A DNA stretch of 56,366 nucleotides from an uncultured Saprospiraceae bacterium (GCA_937924035.1 CALDTK010000108.1:1-56366), one strand, 5' to 3'; numbered from the stretch's first letter, positions 20,482-30,656 are shown. The notes: a model not told the origin generated them from the letters alone. Program-made: numbers and translations.

Positions 20482-20841
20482 CCAATTGACAGCTGCTAGA
20501 ATAAAAGCAACCATTAGCGCGGTTGTAAACCCTTCGAATTTAACACTTTCCATCAGCTTGTCTGCGACCATAATCGCTGCAGTTGTAATGAGGAGTGACC
20601 ATACACCAAGTGTAAGGAAGTTCAAGAATCCAAAGTTGAAGATTCCGAAAACCCACGTCAGTAGTCCTACGACAACAGCCATGATCGCCGCACTAACAGG
20701 TGTGGCGATAGAGACGCCATTGATGTACTTGTTACATCCAATAAGTACGAGTGTATTGATGACTATTCCGGTCAATCCTCCTCCAATTCCTGAAGTATTG
20801 ATGTCTACAAGTAAGTTGATAGGTTCGGTTATGAAGCTCAT
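20461..20841 (-). CDS. Phage holin superfamily IV-like / small membrane protein
   Basis: 4 TM segments, GIGGGLTGIVINTLV..., LGVWSLLITTAAIMVADKL; start moved to MSFITEPIN. Confidence 0.7.
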   Translation of the reverse strand: MSFITEPINLLVDINTSGIGGGLTGIVINTLVLIGCNKYINGVSIATPVSAAIMAVVVGLLTWVFGIFNFGFLNFLTLGVWSLLITTAAIMVADKLMESVKFEGFTTALMVAFILAAVNWLLSGLF

Positions 20842-20936
20842 GTTTGCAAGATGAAGACTAAGGTTCAATAATGACCTGAAGTTTCGACGAGGAGCCGCTG
20901 CATCGTCGACCAAGAGGTTCTACCTTCGCGATTAGT

Positions 20937-22142
20937 ATGCAAGATGTTCTGATTTTTGACTGTGTTCGCACTCCAAGAGGGAGAGCACGATTAGGTGGTG
21001 GACTGTATGAGGTAGCCCCACATCGTCTAGTAGCTAAGTTGCTCCACGCGATTTCTGATAGACTATCGCTCGATCCATCAGACGTGGCTGATTTACTGTT
21101 GGGCTGTGTAACTCCTGTAGGTGATCAAGGATATAACATCGCTCAGGCGAGTCTTCTTGCTGCGAATTGGCCAGATGGAGTTGCTGGTGCTCAGGTGAAT
21201 CGATACTGTGCCAGTGGCTTAGAAAGTATTCATAGTGCCGCTGCTCGAATTGCTGCAGGCTGGGATGATCTAATCATAGCCGGAGGAGTAGAATCGATGA
21301 GTCGCGTCCCTCTAGGGAGTGATGGTGGTCCGCTGCTCGATAATCCTTCACTTGTTCTGGAAACGGCAGCTATTCCACAAGGAATCAGCGCAGACCTGAT
21401 CGCTTCTTTGCAAGAGATGAGCCGCAAAGAGTTAGATGAATATGCATTGCAGTCTCAAAAACGTGCGGAAGCTGCTCGCAAAAAGAAGCTTTTTAAGAAA
21501 TCGCTGATCGCTATTAAAGATGAAAATGGGATCGTGCTATTAGATCAAGATGAGCACCCTAGGCCTACTTCAACGCTCGAAGCATTGGGGGGGCTTTCTC
21601 CAGCTTTCGCCAAAACAGGAAAACTCGGGTTTGATGCACTTGCACTTCGTAAATACCCAATCTTAGCCGCAATAGACCATAGGCATACTGCAGGTAATAG
21701 TTCTGGGCTTGTAGATGGTGCAAGCCTCGTAGTACTTGGTAATGACGCAATTGCTAAGCAAACAGGCATGAAGCCACGCGCGCGAATCAAGGCAGTCGCG
21801 GTGGCGAGTTCGGAGGCTACTATCATGTTGACTGGGATGATTCCAGCAACAGAAAAGGTTTTGGCGAAAGCTGGGCTGAGTATCTCAGACATTGACCTTA
21901 TCGAAGTTAACGAAGCTTTCGCGGCTATCCCTTTAGCGTTCATGAAGCACTTCGGGCTTAAAGACAACAATGTAAATGTGAATGGTGGCGCCATTGCCCT
22001 TGGACATCCTGTCGGAGCAACAGGTTCTATGTTGGTTGGGACTATCGTAGATGAACTGGAGCAACGTAAAAAGAAGCTTGGGTTAGTCACATTGTGTGCG
22101 GGAGGTGGACAAGGGATTGCCGCTGTAATCGAATTGATTTAG
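20937..22142 (+). CDS. Acetyl-CoA C-acyltransferase (thiolase)
   Basis: 401 aa; DCVRTPRGRARLGG, VNRYCASGLESIHSAA, NVNGGAIALGHPVGATGSM, LVTLCAGGGQGIAAVIE. Confidence 0.97.
   Translation: MQDVLIFDCVRTPRGRARLGGGLYEVAPHRLVAKLLHAISDRLSLDPSDVADLLLGCVTPVGDQGYNIAQASLLAANWPDGVAGAQVNRYCASGLESIHSAAARIAAGWDDLIIAGGVESMSRVPLGSDGGPLLDNPSLVLETAAIPQGISADLIASLQEMSRKELDEYALQSQKRAEAARKKKLFKKSLIAIKDENGIVLLDQDEHPRPTSTLEALGGLSPAFAKTGKLGFDALALRKYPILAAIDHRHTAGNSSGLVDGASLVVLGNDAIAKQTGMKPRARIKAVAVASSEATIMLTGMIPATEKVLAKAGLSISDIDLIEVNEAFAAIPLAFMKHFGLKDNNVNVNGGAIALGHPVGATGSMLVGTIVDELEQRKKKLGLVTLCAGGGQGIAAVIELI
21603..21616 (+). repeat. Iterated 14-mer GCTTTCGCCAAAAC, exact
   Basis: In thiolase, encodes AFAKT. Confidence 0.95.
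21858..21871 (-). repeat. Iterated 14-mer GCTTTCGCCAAAAC, exact
   Basis: In thiolase, encodes VLAKA. Confidence 0.95.
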
Positions 22143-22218
22143 ATTTTATATGGCATAGTATTTCGCTTCTAATTAGGTTCGCGAGTACCGAAAAAATGCC
22201 GCGGCTAAACAGATACTT

Positions 22219-23901
22219 ATGTCAAAATCATCGTTCAAAATTCCTTTTAAACAACCTTATAAGGTTGCCAAAAAATACGACCATTCAGCAGCCTACTTCT
22301 GTATGGAATTTGGGATCGACCAAGCGCTCAAAATCTACTCAGGAGGGCTTGGGTTTTTGGCAGGAAGCCATATGCGATCGGCGTATAACCTAAAGCAAAA
22401 CGTCATTGGAATTGGCATAAAGTGGACTTGGGGGTACTATGATCAAATGAGAAATCAAGACGGTTCGATGAAGGCCGAATTTCTCGAAAAGCACTACGAC
22501 TATCTCCAGGATACAGGAATCATTTTCGAGATTGAAGTGAACCATCATCCTGTCAAGGTAAAGGCATTCTATCTTAGTCCAGAGACTTTTGGGACTGCTC
22601 CTATATTTCTACTCTCCACAGATATTCCAGAGAATGATTATCTCGCTAGGCAGATATCTAAACGTCTGTATGACTCAAATGTAGAGGCTAAGATTGCTCA
22701 ATATATTCTGCTCGGAAAAGGTGGTGCTGTACTACTTGAGAAGCTTAAAGTTAAGCCAGAGACGTATCATTTTAACGAAGCCCATGCTTTGCCTGCGGCA
22801 TTCCACCTCTTCGGAAAGTTGCATAGTCTAGAGAAAGTGAAGGCGAAATGTGTAGTGACTACCCACACGCCTGTGGTCGCTGGAAATGAAGTACATTCTT
22901 TTAGACTGCTTAATAAGCTTAGCTTTTTCGGAAAAATGAGACCTGAGAAGGTTCGAAAGCTATTAAGTGTAGAAGGAGATGCTTTCAACCAGACGCTGGC
23001 AACGCTCCGCATGTGTCGCCTTGGCAATGGGGTATCGAAAATGCACGGAGAAGTTGCTCGAGAAATGTGGGGCGATTTCGAAGGTGTGTGCCCGATTACA
23101 CATATAACCAATGCGCAAGAACGCAAGTACTGGCAGCTCCCAGACATCGCAGCAGCACATAAAGCTGGTGACATGTCGGAAGTGATGTCCATTAAAAATA
23201 CTCATAAAATTGAATTGCTCAGAGAAGTAGCGAATCAGACAGGGAAACTCTTAAATCCAAATGCCATCACGTTGGTTTGGGCTAGACGATTTGCAGGATA
23301 CAAGCGTGCAGACCTTATTACAAGAGACGAAGAGCGTTTTGAGAAACTACTAAGCAACACGAAGCACCCAGTACAAATCATATGGTCTGGCAAGCCTTAC
23401 CCAACGGACTATGATTCTGTGAGTGTATGGGATCGATTGGTCAATATGAGTCGTCAGTTTTCTAATATGGCGGTGCTCAGTGGCTATGAACTCCACCTGA
23501 GTGCGTTAATGAAACGCGGCTCAGATGTTTGGCTCAACAATCCTCGCATCACACGAGAGGCCTCTGGAACAAGTGGAATGACTTCTGCGATGAATGCTGG
23601 AGTTAACCTGTCGACCAATGATGGGTGGATACCTGAATTCGCAAAGCATGGTAAAAACAGCTTTGTGATTGTTCCGCCTTCAGAAGGTTTTGAAAGTGAA
23701 TTTGAAGAGGATAAGCATGACCTTGAGGCGATGTACAACATCCTTGAAAAGGAGATTTTGCCAGCTTATTATTCGCGAGGACAAAAGAAGTGGAAGTCTA
23801 TCGTACAGCAGAGTATGAATGATGTAGTTCCTTTCTTTGGAAGTGACCGTATGGCTGCGGACTACTATAAGAAGTTGTACTTGGCTAAATATAAGAAATA
23901 A
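22219..23901 (+). CDS. glgP: Alpha-glucan phosphorylase family protein (short form)
   Basis: 560 aa; AYFCMEFGIDQALKIYSGGLGFLAG, ARRFAGYKRADL, REASGTSGMTSAMNAGVNLSTNDGW. Confidence 0.9.
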   Translation: MSKSSFKIPFKQPYKVAKKYDHSAAYFCMEFGIDQALKIYSGGLGFLAGSHMRSAYNLKQNVIGIGIKWTWGYYDQMRNQDGSMKAEFLEKHYDYLQDTGIIFEIEVNHHPVKVKAFYLSPETFGTAPIFLLSTDIPENDYLARQISKRLYDSNVEAKIAQYILLGKGGAVLLEKLKVKPETYHFNEAHALPAAFHLFGKLHSLEKVKAKCVVTTHTPVVAGNEVHSFRLLNKLSFFGKMRPEKVRKLLSVEGDAFNQTLATLRMCRLGNGVSKMHGEVAREMWGDFEGVCPITHITNAQERKYWQLPDIAAAHKAGDMSEVMSIKNTHKIELLREVANQTGKLLNPNAITLVWARRFAGYKRADLITRDEERFEKLLSNTKHPVQIIWSGKPYPTDYDSVSVWDRLVNMSRQFSNMAVLSGYELHLSALMKRGSDVWLNNPRITREASGTSGMTSAMNAGVNLSTNDGWIPEFAKHGKNSFVIVPPSEGFESEFEEDKHDLEAMYNILEKEILPAYYSRGQKKWKSIVQQSMNDVVPFFGSDRMAADYYKKLYLAKYKK

Positions 23902-23919
23902 GGAGCGAAGAGTATAAAA

Positions 23920-24693
23920 TTGGTTATCTTTTGGCTGGTGAAAGAAGCAGTACAAAAAGCATCATTAATTAATAGAATTACAGCAGGCTTCTCGGAATTT
24001 ATATTCCCAGAAGCCTGTGCTGTTTGTGGTAGGTCTATTCCAGCGGGAACTCGATTTGTTTGCGTTCGCTGCAGGGCTACGATGACAACTCTAGACCTCC
24101 ATCATTTACCAGAGAATACGATTACCGATCGGTTTTGGGGACGACTTCCAGTAGACCGAGCAGCAGCGTTACTACCGTATAGTCAGGGTACTCCCGCTCA
24201 AAGGTTAATGTGGTTGTTGAAGTATGATAATCGACCCGAAGTGGGCGTGAAATTAGGGGCTTGGTTAGGTCAATTGATTAAACACTCGTTTGTTTTTGGA
24301 GAAGTAGACTATGTTATACCAGTGCCACTACATGAGAAAAAACTTCGAACACGCGGTTACAATCAAGCAGAACGTGTAGCGGCAGGAATTGCAGAAGAAA
24401 TTGATGCGGAATGCCTTCCATTTGCTGTTGTGCGAAAGCAGTTTACAGAGACCCAAACGCGAAAATCACAGTTTGAAAGGATGGAAAATGTAGAGGCCGT
24501 TTTTGAGCTGGCTCGTAGTCCAAACAGTCAGGGTCAAACAAATCAAAAATCTCATTTCCTTACGGGAAAACACATTTTACTCGTCGATGATGTCATGACC
24601 ACTGGAGCGACACTGGAGGCCTTGGGCAGGGCTATTCTTCCTGCAAGACCGGCGAGTTTTAAAGTAGCGGTTCTTGCCTTGGCTCGCTTTTGA
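23920..24693 (+). CDS. ComF family phosphoribosyltransferase-like protein
   Basis: N-terminal Cys pairs (CAVCGRSIPAGTRFVCVRC), LLKYDNRPEVG, IPVPLHEKKLRTRGYNQAE, and PRTase loop ILLVDDVMTTGATL; likely TTG or alternative start. Confidence 0.92.
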   Translation: MVIFWLVKEAVQKASLINRITAGFSEFIFPEACAVCGRSIPAGTRFVCVRCRATMTTLDLHHLPENTITDRFWGRLPVDRAAALLPYSQGTPAQRLMWLLKYDNRPEVGVKLGAWLGQLIKHSFVFGEVDYVIPVPLHEKKLRTRGYNQAERVAAGIAEEIDAECLPFAVVRKQFTETQTRKSQFERMENVEAVFELARSPNSQGQTNQKSHFLTGKHILLVDDVMTTGATLEALGRAILPARPASFKVAVLALARF

Positions 24694-24721
24694 AGTGTGA
24701 GGGTCTTGGTAGATTTGGGCT

Positions 24722-25327
24722 ATGATTATCCGAATCTTTGCCCTCACCTTGTTTCTAGCGATTTGCACCAACACCGTTGATGCTCAAAGACGAGAACAAG
24801 GAACATCAATACGACAGTCGCCTAAAATTGAGAAACCATCTTTTCCGGCAGCGTGGGTTGGAGAGTGGCATGGAACTTTATCGGTAGAACGCGGAATGAA
24901 GGAGGTGATGAGCACACCTTTTAATTTGAGTATTCAACCTTTGGAAAACGGTTGCTACACCTGGGGAATCTCTTATGGTGAAGGTAAGTCAGACAACCGC
25001 CCATATACTATGTGCCCAACTGATACTACCACATTAGTGCATTGGATTATAGATGAACACAATGGTATTTTACTTGATGGTTATGTGCATGGGAATGTGT
25101 TCTTTAATAGATTTGAAGTGATGGATAATTTATTATTCACGCGAGATGAATTGAAGGGAGATACACTTTATCATGAAATTATTACAGGACCGCTTTCAGG
25201 TGCAACAACTACTGGAGATACAGTAATTTCTGTTGAGACAGTTGATGGTATTCGAAATGATTCCATTCCTTTGGTGAACTCATTTGTTCTTCCAACTCGA
25301 CAATGGGCAAAGCTCACACGCATATAA
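24722..25327 (+). CDS. Hypothetical secreted protein
   Basis: 201 aa with signal peptide MIIRIFALTLFLAICTNTVDAQ. Confidence 0.8.
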   Translation: MIIRIFALTLFLAICTNTVDAQRREQGTSIRQSPKIEKPSFPAAWVGEWHGTLSVERGMKEVMSTPFNLSIQPLENGCYTWGISYGEGKSDNRPYTMCPTDTTTLVHWIIDEHNGILLDGYVHGNVFFNRFEVMDNLLFTRDELKGDTLYHEIITGPLSGATTTGDTVISVETVDGIRNDSIPLVNSFVLPTRQWAKLTRI

Positions 25328-25336
25328 AATACAACT

Positions 25337-25363
25337 GCCTCTTAGACCTAAAGTCTAAGAGGC
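25337..25363. terminator. Perfect 11-bp hairpin, terminator-like without U-tract
   Basis: gcctcttagac ctaaa gtctaagaggc just downstream of ORF 24722-25327. Confidence 0.45.
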
Positions 25364-25476
25364 GAGTGTAGCTAGGGTACGCTGATCTTGGAGATCATTG
25401 ATTGGTGGAGGCAGCTCAACGCTACGATCCGTACCACTTCTCAATACATCCCTGCGAAGGGAATTCTTTATGATTC

Positions 25477-27516
25477 TTAGTGCTGGATGGTGATCGCTTC
25501 AGTTTGGGTGCGCTCACCTTCAGAAAGTCTGACAACGTAATTACCATTTGGTAAGTCTGATAGGTTTAGCTGGTACTGTCCATCTTGCGTGTATGCTTTA
25601 AAAACTACGCGTTGTCCATTCATGTTTAGCACTGTGGCATATACAGTTCTTGCACCTTCTCGTGGCTTGAGTTCAACATTCAGTATTCCGTCGGTCGGGT
25701 TTGGATATAGGTTTGAAACTATGGTTTCATTGGTTCCAGCTTTTATGCGAGCAGTAACTAGGTCTGAATCATATGTTGTGCCATCGAAATCTTCACTCAC
25801 CAGCTGGTAGTAGTAAGTCTCTCCAGGAATAACCGCGGCGTCTTCATAATAGTAAGAACCGTTTTCCATTGCTGGTACAAAAACAACTTCGTCAAATCCG
25901 CCGCTCGGCTTTCGGCGTAATAGTCTGTAACCAGCAAGGTCAATCTCAGAACCAACCACCCAGTCTAGGCGGATGCTAGCCTTCAGAGCTGTTGCATTGA
26001 AGGAGATGAGCTCTACAGGTAGTGGAGCAAATGCGCTTTCTACTGCTCCTAGGTCGACGGTTGCATTAGAGATTCTAGAAGCTCCTAAAAAATCCCCACC
26101 AGTTGCTGTAACTCCACTATTCAGTCCAGAATTTATCGCAGCAGATGTAGCAGAGCCTATTTCAGGATAACCTGCATTCGAAGTGAGTTGAGGATCTGTA
26201 CCGTAAATCATTCCTGGGCCTTCATTGAGAACGTCTGAGTTGCTCGTCGATGCCTGATTTAATAACTCTATAGCATTTGCTGCTTCAACAAGTGAGTAAG
26301 AAATATTTACTGTTCCGTTTACAAACCGGATATCCTTTCCACCAAACGGATTTTGAGTAACCTCATTACCATAAGATATGGTATTAATTATATCGGCTAC
26401 ACCGCCATTTACATAAAGCCCCCCGCCTGAACCACCAGTTCCGGTAGCGGTGTTATCGGTCATCGTTACATTCTCAAAGCTGGTGTTCCCTCCTAAGTTG
26501 TAGATCGCTCCAGCAGAGAAAGCCGTATTCCCATCAAGAATCGAATTTTCGAGATTGACTTGTAGAATTCCAGAACCTGAAGAAGTAAAATACATTGCCC
26601 CGCCAAGGCCTGTTGTATTATTATTTACGCCACTGCCTGCGTTAGCATCAGCACTGTTATTTTGGAATAAGCATCTTGTGAAATCAATCACAGCATTACC
26701 ACCTAGGGTGACTCCATAAATTGCCCCACCTGATTGTGTTACACCAGGCGCATAGCTAGTCTGATTATTCGTGAATTGGCAATCTCTGAATTTAGGATTT
26801 GCGGTTCCGTTTGTGCCATTTAGAGCGATTGCTCCACCTTCTCCATTAGACGAGTTGCTGTCAAAAGTGCAGAAGCGAAAGATTGGCGAACTTTCTCCTG
26901 GAGAACCGTTGCAAAAAACCGCGGCACCGCGTCCAATAACTTTATTATTTGAGAAAGTACAATTTGTGACTACTGGGTTTGCTTGTCCAGTTGTACCATT
27001 CAAGTACAATGCAGCTCCTGCGCGGCCCACTTCATTTGGACCTGAGCTGGCTAGTCGATCTCCATTTCCATCAGAAATAGTGAAATTTTCTAGTCCTGCG
27101 TTAATCCCACAGCTGTTACAAACAACGATGTTGTACGAATTATCAGAGTCGTCGTTTGTAACGCCGATATCTCCAGATAAGGTAGTAAGGTTGCTCGGAG
27201 AGGCTTGAGTGCGAAGTGTCTCATTTCCAATGAAACCACCAATCAAATCAACCCCATCTTTCAATGTAAATGCGGTCATACGTTCTGCTTCTGTACATCC
27301 AGCGACGCATTCTGTTGGATAGTAAGTTCCTTGCATCACCCATACTTCATCGCCAGCAGTAGTGGCAAGTAGGATAGCGCTTAAGTCTCCAGAAGCATTA
27401 GCCCAGTCTAAGCCAGTTCCTGTACCATTCGGAGAAACATAATAAGTAGTTTGACCAAATAGAGTTAGGCTAATGGTAGCTAACAGAATTGTAGCAATTA
27501 GTTTGGTGTATTGCAT
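25477..27516 (-). CDS. Secreted parallel beta-helix protein with T9SS type A C-terminal sorting domain
   Basis: Repeated NCTFSNN/ALYLNGTTG beta-helix turns; C-terminus SNLYPNPTDGILNVEL...LPNGNYVVRLSEGERTQTEAITIQH (Por sorting type). Confidence 0.93.
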   Translation of the reverse strand: MQYTKLIATILLATISLTLFGQTTYYVSPNGTGTGLDWANASGDLSAILLATTAGDEVWVMQGTYYPTECVAGCTEAERMTAFTLKDGVDLIGGFIGNETLRTQASPSNLTTLSGDIGVTNDDSDNSYNIVVCNSCGINAGLENFTISDGNGDRLASSGPNEVGRAGAALYLNGTTGQANPVVTNCTFSNNKVIGRGAAVFCNGSPGESSPIFRFCTFDSNSSNGEGGAIALNGTNGTANPKFRDCQFTNNQTSYAPGVTQSGGAIYGVTLGGNAVIDFTRCLFQNNSADANAGSGVNNNTTGLGGAMYFTSSGSGILQVNLENSILDGNTAFSAGAIYNLGGNTSFENVTMTDNTATGTGGSGGGLYVNGGVADIINTISYGNEVTQNPFGGKDIRFVNGTVNISYSLVEAANAIELLNQASTSNSDVLNEGPGMIYGTDPQLTSNAGYPEIGSATSAAINSGLNSGVTATGGDFLGASRISNATVDLGAVESAFAPLPVELISFNATALKASIRLDWVVGSEIDLAGYRLLRRKPSGGFDEVVFVPAMENGSYYYEDAAVIPGETYYYQLVSEDFDGTTYDSDLVTARIKAGTNETIVSNLYPNPTDGILNVELKPREGARTVYATVLNMNGQRVVFKAYTQDGQYQLNLSDLPNGNYVVRLSEGERTQTEAITIQH

Positions 27517-27782
27517 ATGGAGAAGGTTTCGCAAGTTTGTTGTATTGAGATTGCAAAGTTAATAGAGGTATCCTGCGAAGGCGTCCCATGCATAGGGTAG
27601 TTGATTGATTATCAGTATGAAAGAGCTAACATCTGGCTTCGGGAATTGGCGAAAAATTAACTATTTACGTCAATAAAAGTCCCGAAAACTAACTATATGC
27701 CCGTTAAGCATGTAGATGTAAATACCAGATGCGGGTTATGTAGAATTTTTAGATTTTTCTTGAGCATAGTCTACATCAAGAA

Positions 27783-27816
27783 AAGCCCCGTACAACGCTT
27801 GTTGTACGGGGCTTAA
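27783..27816. terminator. Rho-independent terminator-like hairpin
   Basis: aagccccgtacaac gctt gttgtacggggctt perfect stem; lies 3' of the NifU-like gene. Confidence 0.75.
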
Positions 27817-27848
27817 AAGAGAGAACCACTTTTTTCAAATAGATTAGA

Positions 27849-28463
27849 TTAACCCATTTCTTGCTTAACTTCTGTGACCTCAGGTATCATACGCTTTAGC
27901 ATAGATTCTATACCACTTTTTAAAGTTACTGTTGAAGAAGGACAGCCGCTACAACTGCCTTGCATGATTACGGTTACCACGCCTTCCTTGAAACTCTTTA
28001 AGGCAATATTACCTCCATCCATTTCAACTGCTGGTCGGACGTATGTATCGATTAGTTCCTCGATTTTCGTGACGATGGCTTCATCATCGCCAGAGTACTC
28101 GTAATTGGCGCGTCGCTCAGCCTCCATTGCTTCTGATGCTTCCGCAAAACCTTCCTTGACAATTTCATGGCCTTCTTCGATCCACTTCTTGATGAAGGAC
28201 TTGGCTTGTAACATGATATCGTCCCAAGCGTAATTGAACTCTTTCGTAATCGTTACGAAGTTGTTGCAGATATAAACACCCTTGACGTAAGGTTGCTTAA
28301 ACAGTTCAGAAGCAAGCTTACTCCATTCATCAGCCAATTCAACTTCTCTAAAATCGGCTGTGCCTGTATAAAGCATGCGATTCGTTACAAACTTCAGAGA
28401 TTCCGGATTTGGAGTTTGCTCTGTGTAAAGCATTACAGGACTTTTCGTTGTAGTAGCGGACAT
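27849..28463 (-). CDS. NifU-family Fe-S scaffold protein (Nfu-like, with N-terminal Nfu_N domain)
   Basis: YTEQTPNPESLKFVTN; VRPAVEMDGGNIALKSFKEGVVTVIMQGSCSGCPSSTVTLKSGIE (CxxC). Confidence 0.96.
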   Translation of the reverse strand: MSATTTKSPVMLYTEQTPNPESLKFVTNRMLYTGTADFREVELADEWSKLASELFKQPYVKGVYICNNFVTITKEFNYAWDDIMLQAKSFIKKWIEEGHEIVKEGFAEASEAMEAERRANYEYSGDDEAIVTKIEELIDTYVRPAVEMDGGNIALKSFKEGVVTVIMQGSCSGCPSSTVTLKSGIESMLKRMIPEVTEVKQEMG

Positions 28464-28534
28464 GATGATGTGTTTATCTAGCTTTATAAACCGCCAGAGG
28501 GCAGTCAGGTTGTTAGAACTTCTTGAACAGGTTC

Positions 28535-30349
28535 TTAGTCTTCTGTTTTCTTGGAGGGTTGCTTTCTGTGAAAAGGCTTTTTGCGGCCCACTGGTTCTTT
28601 TCCATTTGATGTTTTGTACATCTTAGGGAGTTTAGAGGCGATAGCTTCAGTCTCTTGGTTGACTTCCAAGAGCGTATCTTCCCACTCGTCAATTTTTTCA
28701 GTGACAACCTTAGATTTTGTCTTAGCTCCAGATGTCCTTTTGCCTTTAGGCTTCAGCTTTCTCACAGGAGTTTCTTTGCTGACTTTTGGAGTGTGTTGAC
28801 CAGAGAGTCCTAGAGGAGTATCCTCCCAATTCGCTTCCTTTTCTTTTTTGGTAGCTCTAGATTTTAGCTTGGAAGACTCGTTTTGCTTTCCAGCCGGTTT
28901 CCTTCTTGGTTTTCGAGCTACCTTCTTTGGCTTAGGGCTTTTTTCGAGGCCAAACAATCCCCCAAAGTCAATCGCCATAACTGCAGATGCGTCCTTTACA
29001 ATTGGAGTTAAGACACGTAAAGGAATCGGTCGGCGAACACGCGTATTTTTAGTCTTAGTGGCGGCTGAGGTTTTCTCTTTTCTCTTCTCAGGTGAGTTCT
29101 TGACCCTTGAAGATACTTTTGGACCAGAAGCTATGATTGTATCGTTGCCTTGCTTGGTTTTAGCGGAAGCTTTATTCTGTTTGATGCTTGATGATATAGG
29201 TGCTGAACTGGTGTCATCTGCGAAGTACCAGAGTTCATCAACAAGTTCTATAGATGTCCCTGAGACCTGTATGCCATTCCAGATAGATCGACCGAGTCTG
29301 CTATTGTTGCGCCGTTGTTTCCGTGCTGGTTTTGAAAATCCAGCGCTTGTAGTTTTAGCTCGCGGAGAGGTTTGTTTTTGAGTTTTAGTGACAGCTTTTT
29401 TAGGCTGATTAGAAGCTCCTCTGGTAGGTCGATCGGTAGCCTGCCTTTTCAACGAATTTGCTACTGGTTTTTCGGCTGATCTACTTGCTACTTTTTTGTC
29501 AGTAGTATTTTTGGTAGGAGCTTGAGGACGTCTTTCTGAACGTGCCCTTGTAGGCTTCTTTTGCTCTTTCTTTGATTTCGTGGAAGGGGATTTAAGCCCA
29601 TCCTCTTTAGAAATTACTTTATTAATAAGACCCAATTTTTGAAGAGCTCGCAGGCTAGCGAGCTGTTCGGCGGACTTTTTATTGAAGTCGTCGGCTAACG
29701 AAACTTGCTCGCCATTCACCAGAACAGCCACTTTGAAACGGTCACGACGGTCTTGCTTGAATTTATTGAGCAACTTATAAGTGACTTGCATCCCGTTTTT
29801 CTGGCAATACTCTAGCAACTGACTTTTGTAATTGTCATCAACGGTTTCTAGCTCATGCATATCTACATAAAGCTTAAGCATTCTCTGAATGACAAATCGC
29901 TCAGTACCTCTATAACCTTTCTCCAAATAGACTGCGCCGACCAATGCTTCTACTGCATTTCCAAGCATAGAGGAGCTAAGCCGCGTGCGGTTGTATTCTG
30001 TCAATAGGACATCGAGTCCCATTTGGTCACCGATGTAATTTAGACTTTTACGCTTTACGATTTTAGAGCGCATTTTCGTTAGAAAACCTTCGTCTCCATT
30101 TGGATACTTTTTGAAGAGGTATTCAGCGACGATGGTGCCTAGGACAGCATCACCCAAGTATTCAAGACGCTCATTGTTGGTCTGGGCGAAGTCTCTTGTG
30201 GCTTGATTGCTCTTATGAGAGAAGGCCAACTTGAAGATAGAAAGTCGGGCAGGCACAAAGCCTGTCATTTGGCGAACGCGCTGCGCCAAATTTTTGTCTT
30301 TCGAGAAGTAGAGGTTATAGATCCTGAGAAAAAACCGAAGTATGAGCAC
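28535..30349 (-). CDS. rnc: Ribonuclease III with very long basic low-complexity C-terminal extension
   Basis: First ~245 aa: NERLEYLGDAVLGTIVAEYLF signature and dsRBD; about 355 further aa rich in K/R/S/T/P. Confidence 0.93.
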   Translation of the reverse strand: MLILRFFLRIYNLYFSKDKNLAQRVRQMTGFVPARLSIFKLAFSHKSNQATRDFAQTNNERLEYLGDAVLGTIVAEYLFKKYPNGDEGFLTKMRSKIVKRKSLNYIGDQMGLDVLLTEYNRTRLSSSMLGNAVEALVGAVYLEKGYRGTERFVIQRMLKLYVDMHELETVDDNYKSQLLEYCQKNGMQVTYKLLNKFKQDRRDRFKVAVLVNGEQVSLADDFNKKSAEQLASLRALQKLGLINKVISKEDGLKSPSTKSKKEQKKPTRARSERRPQAPTKNTTDKKVASRSAEKPVANSLKRQATDRPTRGASNQPKKAVTKTQKQTSPRAKTTSAGFSKPARKQRRNNSRLGRSIWNGIQVSGTSIELVDELWYFADDTSSAPISSSIKQNKASAKTKQGNDTIIASGPKVSSRVKNSPEKRKEKTSAATKTKNTRVRRPIPLRVLTPIVKDASAVMAIDFGGLFGLEKSPKPKKVARKPRRKPAGKQNESSKLKSRATKKEKEANWEDTPLGLSGQHTPKVSKETPVRKLKPKGKRTSGAKTKSKVVTEKIDEWEDTLLEVNQETEAIASKLPKMYKTSNGKEPVGRKKPFHRKQPSKKTED

Positions 30350-30656
30350 AAAAAAGTATTGACGTATGTTGTCTCACGGCTAGCGCATGACAGCAAAGGA
30401 TGATACGCCGAGCCCTTTCAGTAGCTTTTGGCTAAAGTAGGACGGCGATCGAAAGTTCAATACTTATATAGGTGCTTCCTCTGCTAACTAGCTTGTGTTG
30501 AGTCGATTAGGTCGTTACTCTTTTCTCGGATGGGATTGATGTTAACCAAGTCTGCAGAAGGATAATTTCCTTGTGCGGGCTCACCTGTGCGTTACATTCA
30601 ATCAAGGAATTCATAAGAGAATTCATCACCAAGACCCTTTTGAAAGGAGTCACGTT

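Noticed and set aside
20461-20841. Holin-like gene as evidence of a prophage
   Set aside because: Isolated four-TM protein between hemA and thiolase; no other phage genes in the window.
26771-27208. 145-aa plus-strand ORF antisense to the beta-helix gene
   Set aside because: Antisense shadow of a repetitive gene; no recognisable domain or RBS.
28581-29381. Plus-strand ORFs (72-177 aa) opposite rnc
   Set aside because: Mirror frames of the low-complexity RNase III tail; no domain or signal, composition explained by the antisense strand.
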